A stretch of DNA of 60,838 nt from an uncultured Clostridium sp. Its GTDB lineage: Bacteria > Bacillota > Clostridia > Lachnospirales > Lachnospiraceae. Positions within the stretch are counted from its first letter, which is position 1, and the number at the start of each line of letters is the position of its first letter. Below the pieces are notes generated by a model. It was not told the origin of the DNA, searched no databases, and worked only from the letters and a program-made list of their open reading frames with translations. The stretch spans positions 1 to 60,838 of the forward strand of contig NZ_URHZ01000026.1 in the NCBI RefSeq assembly GCF_900547735.1. Direction: 5' to 3'. Shown piece by piece: positions 40,108-48,959 of this stretch. A program made the translations under genes and the position numbers.

Positions 40108-41445
40108 TTACGACGGTGACGCCGAGTAAACTCTCGCCTTCTCCGCATGCTGTTTATTTTCTTTTTCTTTCTCTTCTTCCGCTCTTATCAGTTCGGTAAA
40201 TTCATCCTTCTCCAGGAACAGAGCAACTATAACTCCTACAAGCAGCCCCCAGAATACAGGTCCGATGTTAAAGAACGATTTGTTGGCGAGGCAGACTACA
40301 AAAGTGAAAAAACATGAGACCGGCATTTTCCCGGTTCCAAAGCCCACCTGGAACGCCTCCATCATAACTCTTAAGAGGGCCAGCGCAGCAATCGGCGTAA
40401 TCAGGCTGCTGGGGAGCAGCAGAATAAACGGCACCATAACTCCGGCAAACAGTCCGGCAAATAAGGTGATCACGTTGCAGACAAAGGCGGCTGTATAGCG
40501 TGTTTCAAGCGGTCCCACTTCGGGAGCGGAACAGATACCGGTCGTCGGCCCTGCGATGTTGGCATTATGGCCTCCGAGAAGTCCGGCTATCACACCGCCG
40601 AAACCACTGCCCACCGTCATAACGGTGACAGGAACATCGGGATAACCACGGCTCTTCAGCAGACCGATTGCCTGAGCGTTTTCAACTCCGATTACCAGAA
40701 GCGTGGTGGGTATTACAACAGAAGGAATCGTGCTTAAGTTAAATGCTACCGCGCCAAACTGCGGAATAACGAGGCCGTAACTCTGAGTAGTCGGGGACGT
40801 CTCAAGTACACCTGTGGCGACTGCCAAAATCATAGTAACACAGAAAGTAATGAGTACCGGAGGCAGTTTCACAATCTCTTTATATTTTGTACAAACCAGG
40901 AATGTAATAATTGTGGCAAAAATAATGAGAGGCATTTCACTGACATATGATACGGTATTCGTGCAGTAGCGGACCAGCGCGCCGGCCAGCATGGCCATTA
41001 CCATCGGCATCGGCAGGAATTTCATTACTGTCTTTATAAGTCCGGTAGCTCCCAGAACAAAGACCAGGATACCCGACATAATAAAAGCGCCCCGCATTTC
41101 CGGCAGACTGTACAACTGGAATCCAAGGGATGCCACCGTCACGGCTGGCATTGACCATGCGCCGACAATCGGCATTTTGTATTTCAACTGCAAATAAAAA
41201 CCGAGGAGTGAACCAAACACGAATGTAGAAAATACCCATGATATGGTCTCCTCCGATGTCAGTCCTGCTTCCGTGCCGCCGTTAACAATCATAACAACAC
41301 AGGTTAAGAAAAAAATTGCCCCTAATATTCCGTTTGAAACGGCGCCGAGAGTAATGTATTTGGGAATGCGCCGCAAACCTTCGAGTACACTGCGGTTTGC
41401 CAGAAATTCATAGTCAATACTGGAATTCTTGTTGTTATACGACAT
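40108..41445 (-). CDS. BenE-like benzoate/H+ symporter superfamily permease
   Basis: A 445-residue membrane protein with about 12-14 hydrophobic segments that looks like the BenE branch of the nucleobase/sulfate-permease fold. Parts supporting this are MPIVGAWSMPAVTV, LPMPMVMAMLAGALVRY and VIGVENAQAIGLLKSRGYPDVPV. GGHNANIAGPTTGICSAPEVGPLE occupies the position of the BenE TTAICxxPEAHPD-like segment. BenE carries benzoate in proteobacteria; in clostridia such proteins are uncharacterised. I start at the ATG at 41445, preceded by AGGAGGAGAAAT; the GTG at 41463 overlaps that ribosome site. No aromatic degradation genes are near, so another organic acid is as likely. Confidence 0.75.
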   Translation of the reverse strand: MSYNNKNSSIDYEFLANRSVLEGLRRIPKYITLGAVSNGILGAIFFLTCVVMIVNGGTEAGLTSEETISWVFSTFVFGSLLGFYLQLKYKMPIVGAWSMPAVTVASLGFQLYSLPEMRGAFIMSGILVFVLGATGLIKTVMKFLPMPMVMAMLAGALVRYCTNTVSYVSEMPLIIFATIITFLVCTKYKEIVKLPPVLITFCVTMILAVATGVLETSPTTQSYGLVIPQFGAVAFNLSTIPSVVIPTTLLVIGVENAQAIGLLKSRGYPDVPVTVMTVGSGFGGVIAGLLGGHNANIAGPTTGICSAPEVGPLETRYTAAFVCNVITLFAGLFAGVMVPFILLLPSSLITPIAALALLRVMMEAFQVGFGTGKMPVSCFFTFVVCLANKSFFNIGPVFWGLLVGVIVALFLEKDEFTELIRAEEEKEKENKQHAEKARVYSASPS

Positions 41446-41934
41446 ATTTCTCCTCCTATTCACTGAAGCATCTGTTTCGCCTTGAATCCTCCTGACGTCA
41501 CCGCAGGCATCCAGGCAGTTTCCATTATGAAATTGGGGTAGCGTGTCACGAAACCTTAGTGTTGTGCAAGTTCCGCATTTTTACATACAACAAGAGTATC
41601 AAAAAACCGACGGCATCACTTTTCTTTATCACAGCTAAAATTTGTCTCAAATTCTGGTACGGAGATAAAATGAAAAAAACGGGATCCTCCCCCTGCTAAC
41701 CTGTTAAGTTCATACAGAATCCCATTATATGGAAGTCACGGCGCAGCCAAATTTCATACCCGAGATTCAGACAATAAAAAGATGCTAAAATGCAAAGTCC
41801 GGTTATTTTATTTCCTGTATGATTTTAACAAGCAAGTCGTTCCGCTGGGGTAGCGGCACGTTTTACCCCTGCAGTCCTGCAGGAAAAGCTGAAAATTCTA
41901 TTAAGAGAAGGTAAATGAAGGAGGACTATCAATT
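41446..41934. other. 489-base intergenic region upstream of the aldehyde dehydrogenase gene
   Basis: It has no supported gene. A plus-strand promoter candidate is TTGTCT (41642-41647), 18 bp, TAAAAT (41666-41671), which would leave a leader of about 255 bases. That leader contains CCGCTGGGGTAGCGG (around 41849) and CCTGCAGTCCTGCAGG (41868-41883), both able to form short stems. It could hold a regulatory leader, but no known riboswitch is recognised. Confidence 0.5.
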
Positions 41935-43563
41935 ATGACAAACGCATATTTCACAATTGCACGGCCTAAAAATGATCCATTTCTCGGGTATCTTCCGGGA
42001 AGCAAAGAAAGAAAACTTCTCAAGGCAGAGCTCGACAAACAGGCATCCGGGGTGGTGAAAATCCCCCTGATTATTAACGGAAAAGAAGTGTATACCGATA
42101 AGACGGTTAAAGTGACCATTCCTCACGATCATCAGCATGTGATTGCCGAATGCTGTATGGCGGGTGAAAAAGAATTAAATATGGCCATTGACGCTTCCCT
42201 GGAGGCGAAAGAAGCCTGGGAAAATATGCCGTGGGAACACCGTTCGGCCATCTTTCTTAAGGCTGCGGATATGATCACCGGCTCCTACCGTCCTGTGCTG
42301 AATGCATCCACCATGCTCGGCCAGTCGAAAACCGTATTCCAGGCAGAAATTGATATTGCGGAAATGGCCGATTTTCTTCGTTTCGGCGTGTGGAGCGCCC
42401 AGGAGATTTTCAAAGATCAGCCGGCCAGCAGCGATGGAATCTGGAACCGCCAGGACTACCGCCCCTTAGACGGTTTCGTCTGCGCAATCACGCCGTTCAA
42501 CTTTACTTCGATTGCAGGAAATCTTCCGACGGCTCCGGCCATAGCCGGCAATGTGGCCTTATGGAAGCCAAGCACGACTGCTGTTTTATCTAATTACTAC
42601 TACATGAAACTTCTTATGTGGTGCGGCCTGCCCGCCGGCGTTATCAATTTTGTCCCCTGCTCGGGCAGCGATATGTCCGAATATGTTGTCAGCCACCCAA
42701 AAATGGCTGGCTTTCATTTCACCGGTTCCACGCGGGTATTCCAGACCGTCTGGAGAAATGTAGGGCAGAACATTGCAAATTACAGCAACTATCCCCGTCT
42801 TGTCGGTGAAACCGGCGGAAAAGATTTTATCTTCGCGCATAATACGGCCGATATTGAACCGCTGTCAGCGGCCATTGTCCGCGGCTCCTTCGAGTATCAG
42901 GGGCAGAAGTGTTCCGCCTGCTCCCGTGCCTATATTCCCGCCAGCATCTGGCCATCCGTGAAGGAACGCCTGACGGAGGAGATCGCCGCCCTCAAGGTAG
43001 GGGATGTCCGGGAATTTGATACCTTTATGGCCGCTGTAATTGATAAAGCATCCTTTGAGACATGCAGAGGCTTTATTGACCGCGCTTCGGCCTCCCCCGA
43101 CTGTGACTTTGTGGCCGGAGGAACCTACGACGACAGCAAGGGCTGGTTCATACAGCCAACCGTCATCCTCTGTAAAGATCCGCTCTATGAGTCTATGGTA
43201 ACGGAGATCTTTGGTCCGATTGTCTCGGTCTATGTATATGACGACGATAAACTTGACGAAACTTTAAAGCTTTGTGACACGTCCTCCCCCTATGCATTGA
43301 CGGGCGCCGTCTTTGCCCAGGATCGTGAGGCAATTGTTAAAATGGAGAATGCGCTTCGCCATGCTTCCGGCAATTTCTACATTAACGACAAGTGCACCGG
43401 AGCCGTAGTCGGCCAGCAGCCGTTCGGCGGCGCAAGAGCGTCCGGCACTAACGACAAGGCTGGTACTACGCTTAATATGATGCGCTGGATCAGTTCCCAT
43501 ACCGTAAAAGAAAGCTTCTGCCCATCATCGGATATTACATACCCATATATGAGCGAAAAATAA
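41935..43563 (+). CDS. pruA: L-glutamate gamma-semialdehyde dehydrogenase (P5C dehydrogenase)
   Basis: A 542-residue NAD-dependent aldehyde dehydrogenase oxidising glutamate semialdehyde (from proline or ornithine breakdown) to glutamate. The sequence has the P5CDH-type N-terminus with PWEHRSAIFLKAADMI. The NAD site includes FHFTGSTRVFQTVW, the general-base Glu is in LVGETGGKDF, and the catalytic Cys is in EYQGQKCSACSRAY. The C-terminal QQPFGGARASGTNDKAG is characteristic. Length fits the single-function eukaryote/Bacillota type. The ribosome site is AAGGAGGACTATCAATT. No proline dehydrogenase is encoded in the window. The gene lies next to an AraC regulator and opposite the BenE-like permease. 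Confidence 0.93.
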   Translation: MTNAYFTIARPKNDPFLGYLPGSKERKLLKAELDKQASGVVKIPLIINGKEVYTDKTVKVTIPHDHQHVIAECCMAGEKELNMAIDASLEAKEAWENMPWEHRSAIFLKAADMITGSYRPVLNASTMLGQSKTVFQAEIDIAEMADFLRFGVWSAQEIFKDQPASSDGIWNRQDYRPLDGFVCAITPFNFTSIAGNLPTAPAIAGNVALWKPSTTAVLSNYYYMKLLMWCGLPAGVINFVPCSGSDMSEYVVSHPKMAGFHFTGSTRVFQTVWRNVGQNIANYSNYPRLVGETGGKDFIFAHNTADIEPLSAAIVRGSFEYQGQKCSACSRAYIPASIWPSVKERLTEEIAALKVGDVREFDTFMAAVIDKASFETCRGFIDRASASPDCDFVAGGTYDDSKGWFIQPTVILCKDPLYESMVTEIFGPIVSVYVYDDDKLDETLKLCDTSSPYALTGAVFAQDREAIVKMENALRHASGNFYINDKCTGAVVGQQPFGGARASGTNDKAGTTLNMMRWISSHTVKESFCPSSDITYPYMSEK

Positions 43564-43592
43564 AAGACCCTCAATCCTTTTATTCATAAAAA

Positions 43593-43632
43593 CCGCCACA
43601 GTCCTTCTTCTCCATCAGAGGGACTGTGGCGG
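43593..43632. terminator. Bidirectional terminator between pruA and the AraC gene
   Basis: CCGCCACAGTCC (43593-43604) pairs perfectly with GGACTGTGGCGG (43621-43632), with flanking AAAA and GGTTTA. The stem ends just before the AraC stop codon region. Confidence 0.75.
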
Positions 43633-43636
43633 CGGT

Positions 43637-44338
43637 TTATGTAAGATTATTCCGGTAAAATGCAGGAGAACAATTCTCTTGTTCTTTAAATGCCTTAGTG
43701 AATGAGGCATTATTGGCATATCCCACCTGAACTGCAATATCAATGATACGGTATTGAGTGGTTGCCAGAAGTTCCTTTGCTTTTTCAATGCGCAGATTAC
43801 GGACATACTGGTTGGGCGTACAGCCCATTTTCTTATGAAACCACTCGGTAAAGTAAGTAATATTGTAATTCTCCAGGCGGGCCAGCTCCGCCACGGTAAT
43901 TTTTTCGCCGAAATGCTCATGGATATATACCAGGGATTTATAATTATGGTGCTCTATCAGCTTCTCATACAGATAAAAATAGAGATAGCGCAGCCTGTCG
44001 CTTTCGGGATTCTGCCGTACTTCGGATTTGATAAGTTCCACCAGCGGTACAAGCAGCTCGGTAACCTTGACGCAGACACACTGCGACAGCATTGCCAGAT
44101 CACTTTCTTTAATCATGGGGGCGGGTATGTTCATGATAATCACCTCGTCCGTTTTGAAACAGTGATGAAATTTATCCGGGGGAACAAAGGCCAGGTGCTG
44201 GTTTGTAACCGAATGATTGATGCCGTCCAACTGCAGTGTAAGACTGTCCCTTAAGGGCAGCAGAATATGGGCATAGGAATGGGCATGTCCTTCTCCGGTG
44301 TGCGGAATTTCACATATGTTGCAATCCAGTTTTGCCAT
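43637..44338 (-). CDS. AraC family regulator, cupin-type, next to pruA
   Basis: A 233-residue regulator with an N-terminal cupin-like sensor (about 1-90, beginning CNICEIPHTGEGHAHSYAHILLPL in pieces, rich in His) and a C-terminal double HTH (about 135-230). The latter includes ITVAELARLENYNITYFTEWFHKKMGCTPNQYVRNLRI (in pieces) and YRIIDIAVQVGYANNASFTKAFKEQENCSPAFYRNNL (in pieces). It is convergent with pruA across a shared terminator and may control pruA and the BenE-like permease. The His-rich cupin may bind metal or an organic acid. The start is preceded by AGGAGGCGATGT. Confidence 0.9.
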   Translation of the reverse strand: MAKLDCNICEIPHTGEGHAHSYAHILLPLRDSLTLQLDGINHSVTNQHLAFVPPDKFHHCFKTDEVIIMNIPAPMIKESDLAMLSQCVCVKVTELLVPLVELIKSEVRQNPESDRLRYLYFYLYEKLIEHHNYKSLVYIHEHFGEKITVAELARLENYNITYFTEWFHKKMGCTPNQYVRNLRIEKAKELLATTQYRIIDIAVQVGYANNASFTKAFKEQENCSPAFYRNNLT

Positions 44339-44450
44339 ACATCGCCTCCTGCTTTATAACTTTACCTCGAATTCACGGTACCTTGCTAAATCAGTTTTAC
44401 ATGTTTTAGGCAAAATGTCAAGTTTATTTTATCGTCCTACCAGAGGCAGA

Positions 44451-44493
44451 AAATGCCGCCCTGCCACTGGAATTTAGCGGCGGAACGGCATTT
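44451..44493 (-). terminator. Hairpin downstream of hppA
   Basis: AAATGCCG (44451-44458) and CGGCATTT (44486-44493) can pair, with GCCGCC/GGCGG-like internal pairing. On the minus strand the T-rich arm follows. The fit is moderate. Confidence 0.5.
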
Positions 44494-44563
44494 CACGGTA
44501 TCAATAACCCGTCGGTTATACACGCAGGTTATAAAATCTTATTCTGTTTCTTTACAATTTTCA

Positions 44564-46648
44564 TTACAGAAGGTGGAATGAAACAACTACTCCTGCAAAT
44601 ACAATCGAAACCATCGTGGTCAGCTTAATCAGGATGTTGATGGCAGGACCTGAGGTATCTTTGAACGGGTCACCTACGGTATCGCCCACGACCGCTGCTT
44701 TGTGGCAGTCGCTTCCCTTGCCGCCGTGAGCTCCGCTCTCGATGTATTTCTTTGCATTATCCCAGGCTCCGCCCGAGTTAGCCATCATAATGGCAAGTAC
44801 GAAACCTGTAACGGTATTTCCTGCAAGGAGTCCGGCCACGCCGTTTACTCCGAGGATAAGACCGACTCCGACAGGTACGATAACGGCGATCAGCGCCGGT
44901 GCAATCATCAGGCTCTGCGCTGATTTTGTACACATGTCTACGCAGGCTGCATAGTCGGGCTGCTCTTTCCCTTCCATCAGTCCAGGGATTGCCTTGAACT
45001 GGCGGCGTACTTCCACTACGATGGACTGCGCTGCCTTACCTACGGCATCCATGGTAAGGGCTGCGAACAGGAACGGCAGCATACCGCCGATAAAAAGACC
45101 AATCAGTACAGGCGGGTTGATGATAGTCAGATCCATCTCGAAGTCGGGTGCAATCTGATGTACTTTATCAATATAGGATGCGATCAGAGCAAGAGCCGTT
45201 AAGGCTGCGGAACCGATGGCAAAACCTTTACCGGTTGCCGCAGTCGTGTTGCCCAGGGAGTCAAGGGCATCCGTACGCTCCCTTACTTCGTGAGGCATAT
45301 GGGTCATCTCGGCAATACCGCCCGCATTATCGGCGATTGGGCCGTAAGCATCGGTTGCCAGTGTGATTCCCAGTGTGGACAGCATACCTACTGCGGAAAC
45401 GCCTACTCCGTAAAGTCCCAGGTTGAAATCGGAAGCTCCGCCTGCGCAGAAATAGCTGACAAGCACGGAGATGCCTACGATGACAACAGGAGCCACTGTG
45501 GAAAGCATTCCAAGAGAGAGTCCGCTGATAATAACGGTTGCGGAACCTGTCTCACTGGAACCGGCCAGATCCTGTGTCGGTTTGTAAGTGTCGGATGTAT
45601 AATACTCTGTCAGCGCGCCAATCAGGACACCGGCAACAAGTCCGGAAATGATGGCCGCGTATACGCCCATATTGTTCGGAAGCAGCACCTTCACTGCCAC
45701 GAAAGAAGCGATAATGATTAAAACGGCGCTGATATTCGTACCTTTTCTCAGAGCCTGCAGAAGGTTCTTCTGGGATGCATCCTCTTTGGTGCTTACAAAG
45801 AAGGTGCCGATGATGGAGAAGATAACTCCCAGTGAAGCTAAGAGCATTGGAACCGCAACGCCCTTCACACCCAGTCCGGCCGCAACAGCCAGGGCGAATG
45901 TGGATAAAATGGAACCTACATAGGATTCGTAAAGATCGGCGCCCATACCGGCAACATCGCCTACGTTGTCACCTACGTTATCTGCGATAACAGCCGGGTT
46001 ACGCGGATCATCCTCCGGGATTCCCGCCTCAACCTTACCAACCAGGTCGGCGCCGACGTCGGCCGCTTTTGTAAAGATACCGCCGCCTACACGGGCAAAC
46101 AGCGCCATACTGGAGGCGCCCATACCGAATGTCAGCATGTTGGCGGTTACCTGGGCAATACGCTCCGCCTCAGGCAGTGAACCGAATACCAGGTTCAAAA
46201 TCGTGTACCAGATGGTGATATCGAGAAGTCCAAGACCTACAACCGTAAATCCCATAACGGAACCGGCGGAAAAGGCCACCTTCAGTCCTCTGTTCAGGCT
46301 GTGGGACGCTCCCTCTGCCGTACGGCAGTTCGCCATCGTGGCGGTGCGCATTCCGATGAATCCGGATAATCCCGAGAAAAATCCGCCGGTCAGGAATGCA
46401 AACGGCGTAAAGAAGCTGAGTAAACCGCTGAACGCCAAACCTAATAATATTACAAACATAACTGCAAAGAAAATACCGATACCCTTATACTGTCTCTTCA
46501 GATAAGCATTGGCACCTTCACGCACAGCAGTGGAAATCCGAATCATCTCGGAGTTTCCTTCCGGCTGTTTTTTCACTTTGGCAAACATCGATGCTGCGAA
46601 CAAGAGCGCTGCCAGTGAACCAACCGCTACAAAATACATAGCATACAT
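44564..46648 (-). CDS. hppA: K+-dependent membrane-bound pyrophosphatase (Na+ or H+ pump)
   Basis: A 694-residue integral membrane enzyme with about 16 helices that couples pyrophosphate hydrolysis to ion export. It thereby conserves energy from PPi released in biosynthesis or CoA activation. The PPi-binding segments are visible: DVGADLVGKVEAGIPEDDPRNPAVIADNVGDNVGD (in pieces), TDAYGPIADNAGGIAEM, and the C-terminal HKAAVVGDTVGDPFKDTSGPA. GNTTAATGKGFAIGSAALTAL carries Ala, not Lys, at the position that separates K+-dependent from K+-independent enzymes. K+-dependent types in anaerobes are often Na+ pumps, but the ion is not proven here. It has its own promoter. Confidence 0.95.
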   Translation of the reverse strand: MYAMYFVAVGSLAALLFAASMFAKVKKQPEGNSEMIRISTAVREGANAYLKRQYKGIGIFFAVMFVILLGLAFSGLLSFFTPFAFLTGGFFSGLSGFIGMRTATMANCRTAEGASHSLNRGLKVAFSAGSVMGFTVVGLGLLDITIWYTILNLVFGSLPEAERIAQVTANMLTFGMGASSMALFARVGGGIFTKAADVGADLVGKVEAGIPEDDPRNPAVIADNVGDNVGDVAGMGADLYESYVGSILSTFALAVAAGLGVKGVAVPMLLASLGVIFSIIGTFFVSTKEDASQKNLLQALRKGTNISAVLIIIASFVAVKVLLPNNMGVYAAIISGLVAGVLIGALTEYYTSDTYKPTQDLAGSSETGSATVIISGLSLGMLSTVAPVVIVGISVLVSYFCAGGASDFNLGLYGVGVSAVGMLSTLGITLATDAYGPIADNAGGIAEMTHMPHEVRERTDALDSLGNTTAATGKGFAIGSAALTALALIASYIDKVHQIAPDFEMDLTIINPPVLIGLFIGGMLPFLFAALTMDAVGKAAQSIVVEVRRQFKAIPGLMEGKEQPDYAACVDMCTKSAQSLMIAPALIAVIVPVGVGLILGVNGVAGLLAGNTVTGFVLAIMMANSGGAWDNAKKYIESGAHGGKGSDCHKAAVVGDTVGDPFKDTSGPAINILIKLTTMVSIVFAGVVVSFHLL

Positions 46649-46694
46649 AATCTTTCCTCCCCTTGTCTTGGTATAAATTCATACCTTTTCATCC

Positions 46695-46723
46695 ATTATA
46701 TTGGTAGAATCCGGCAATTTCAA
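46695..46723 (-). promoter_or_regulatory. Sigma-A promoter of hppA
   Basis: On the minus strand: TTGAAA (46723-46718), 17-bp spacer, TATAAT (46700-46695), about 45 bases upstream of the hppA start. Confidence 0.82.
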
Positions 46724-46917
46724 TAACGCTTTACAGATACTTTACAAATTAATATTAAAATCCGCGTTACGCTTTATTTCTTTCGGAATTTTCTTTATAT
46801 TTTAAAAAATCATAAATTAATATTGTCAAATCCTTGTCAATTTATTATGAGTTCTCATAAATCAAAGCCGCCAATCTCGTTTTCAGAGCCTTTTAAATGG
46901 AGGAAGGGATGCCTGAA

Positions 46918-47421
46918 CTAAAAACTTCTGATTCGGTCGGCGTCGTCCTCGCCGGTCTTCTCTATCTTCTTTATCGTGACGGTATACCCGGCCTTTTCAC
47001 TGATCCGGACATTCACGCTGTCCCCTTCCCTGCGGCCCTTAACGGCTTTTCCCAGGGGGGACTCGATGCTGATCAGGCCCTTCAGGGAATTCCCCCTGAT
47101 GCTCGTCACAAGGCGGTAAACCTCCTCCTCGTCGTCATCCTCAAAGTAGAGGGTGACCGTATCGTTTAGGCCCACCTCGCCGGGCCTGGACTCGTCCGAT
47201 ACCACCCTTGCATTCTTAAGCATATTTTCCAGATAACGGATGCGGCTCTCGTTCCGGTTCTTGTCCTTTTTGGCTGCATAATATTCAAAATTTTCACTGA
47301 GATCGCCCTGTGCCCTGGCCTCTTTTACGGCCTCGATCGCCTCTTTCCTGACCACCAGTTTTCTGTGATCTATCTCTTCCTGAATTTTTTTAATATCACT
47401 TTCCGTAAGTTGTTCCCGCAT
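46918..47421 (-). CDS. greA: GreA/GreB family transcript cleavage factor
   Basis: A 167-residue transcription elongation factor that enters the secondary channel of RNA polymerase and helps it cleave backtracked RNA. The N-terminal coiled coil spans about 5-75 with the acidic tip in QGDLSENFEYYAAKKDKN. The C-terminal FKBP-like domain (about 85-155) includes GDSVNVRISEKAGYTVTIKKI. The end is a Gly-Glu-Asp-Asp-rich tail. Three nearby start codons exist. I chose the ATG at 47421 (MREQLTES) because AAAGGTGAT precedes it at good distance. GreA proper versus a GreA-like paralogue cannot be settled. Confidence 0.88.
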   Translation of the reverse strand: MREQLTESDIKKIQEEIDHRKLVVRKEAIEAVKEARAQGDLSENFEYYAAKKDKNRNESRIRYLENMLKNARVVSDESRPGEVGLNDTVTLYFEDDDEEEVYRLVTSIRGNSLKGLISIESPLGKAVKGRREGDSVNVRISEKAGYTVTIKKIEKTGEDDADRIRSF

Positions 47422-47450
47422 ATCCATCACCTTTCCCCGAAAAAGCTATG

Positions 47451-47522
47451 CGGCTGTCTGCAGAGGCAGACAGCCGTATGATTGATTGATAAAGGCAGCC
47501 TGTGCAAAGCATGCAGGCTGCC
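47451..47522 (-). terminator. Two consecutive hairpins between glmM and greA
   Basis: CGGCTGTCTGC/GCAGACAGCCG (47451-47476) forms an 11-bp stem with a 4-nt loop. GGCAGCCTG/CAGGCTGCC (47494-47522) forms a 9-bp stem. The first is followed on the minus strand by only a few T. They probably end or attenuate the glmM transcript. Confidence 0.6.
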
Positions 47523-47572
47523 GCCGGCGGTCCGTGCCGCCTGCCTGATTCTATTCCCGGTTTGAACCGGCT

Positions 47573-48925
47573 TTACAGGAGATGTCCCTTCTCCTTCATA
47601 ACCGCAATTACCTGATCCACGTATTTTTCGCAGATTTCGTCGGTCTGGGCTTCCACCATAACGCGGATCACCGGCTCGGTTCCGCTCTGGCGCAGCAGGA
47701 TGCGTCCCGTATCCCCGAGAGCTTCCGCCACTTTCTCCACCTCTGCCTGGACATCGGCGTCATCCTGGGCCTCCGCTTTACTCTTAACCTTCACATTCTT
47801 AAGGACCTGAGGATAAATCTGAATCTCCGACGCCAGCTTGCCAAGCGTCTGTTTTTTCTCCAGTATTACTTCCATCACCTTAAGGGATGTAAGGATACCG
47901 TCGCCTGTCGTGGCATTCTTACTGAAAATAATGTGGCCGGACTGCTCACCGCCGAGGCAGTGGCCGTTCTGGGCCATATTCTCGTATACATACTTGTCGC
48001 CCACGGCCGTCTTCTCATAGCTGATTCCTTCTCTTTCAAAGGCTTTATAGAGGCCGAAGTTAGACATAACCGTCGTTACAACCGTGTTGTTGACCAGGGT
48101 TCCCTGTTCCTTCATGTATTTGCCGCAGACGTACAGGATCTTGTCACCGTCCACCACTTCACCGTTCTCGTCCACGGCCAGGCAGCGGTCGGCGTCGCCG
48201 TCATAGGCAAAGCCCACATCCAGCTTATTGTCTTTCACAAACTTCTGGAGCTGCCCGATATGGGTAGAACCGCAGTTGGTATTAATATTGGTTCCGTCCG
48301 GATCATTGCTGATCACATGTGTCTCCGCGCCGAGTGCATCGAATACATTCTTGGCAATGGAAAAGGCGCTTCCGTTGGCGCAGTCCAGTCCGACCCTCAT
48401 GTTCTTGAACGAACGTGTTGCAATGGAAATCAGATATCCGATATAACGGTTTCTGCCCGCCGCAAAGTCAATGGTGCGTCCGATGGAATCTCTCTTGGCA
48501 AGCGGAATTTCCCCGATTTTACCGTCCAGATATTCCTCGATCCTGTCAATCACTTCTTCTTCCAGTTTCTCTCCGCGCTCATTGATTACCTTGATTCCGT
48601 TGTCATAATATGGATTATGGCTGGCGGAAATCATGATGCCGCAGTTAAATTCTTCCGTCCGGACCACATAAGAAACACTGGGCGTGGTCGTCACGTGGAG
48701 CAGATAAACATCGGCTCCCGAGGCCGTAAGGCCTGCAACAAGAGAGTATTCAAACATGTAGCTGCTTCTTCTCGTGTCTTTTCCAATCACAACGCGGCAA
48801 CGGCTGTCGGCTGCCTTCTGTCCGTAATACCAGCCCAGAAAACGTCCTACTTTAAACGCATCTTCTACTGTCAGATTCACATTTGCCTCCCCGCGGAAGC
48901 CGTCGGTGCCAAAATATTTTCCCAT
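47573..48925 (-). CDS. glmM: Phosphoglucosamine mutase
   Basis: A 450-residue enzyme converting glucosamine-6-phosphate to glucosamine-1-phosphate for UDP-GlcNAc and cell-wall synthesis. The catalytic serine is in MISASHNPYYDNGIK, the metal-binding loop is DGDADRCLAV, the sugar-binding loop is GGEQSGH and the phosphate-binding loop is RQSGTEPVIRVM. The N-terminus MGKYFGTDGFRG is diagnostic. The ribosome site is AAGGAGGACATCCAC. It lies 34 bases downstream of rfbD on the same strand, so it may be transcribed with the dTDP-sugar genes, an arrangement joining envelope precursor steps. Confidence 0.97.
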   Translation of the reverse strand: MGKYFGTDGFRGEANVNLTVEDAFKVGRFLGWYYGQKAADSRCRVVIGKDTRRSSYMFEYSLVAGLTASGADVYLLHVTTTPSVSYVVRTEEFNCGIMISASHNPYYDNGIKVINERGEKLEEEVIDRIEEYLDGKIGEIPLAKRDSIGRTIDFAAGRNRYIGYLISIATRSFKNMRVGLDCANGSAFSIAKNVFDALGAETHVISNDPDGTNINTNCGSTHIGQLQKFVKDNKLDVGFAYDGDADRCLAVDENGEVVDGDKILYVCGKYMKEQGTLVNNTVVTTVMSNFGLYKAFEREGISYEKTAVGDKYVYENMAQNGHCLGGEQSGHIIFSKNATTGDGILTSLKVMEVILEKKQTLGKLASEIQIYPQVLKNVKVKSKAEAQDDADVQAEVEKVAEALGDTGRILLRQSGTEPVIRVMVEAQTDEICEKYVDQVIAVMKEKGHLL

Positions 48926-48959
48926 CTGTGGATGTCCTCCTTGATTTGTCCCTTTATTG

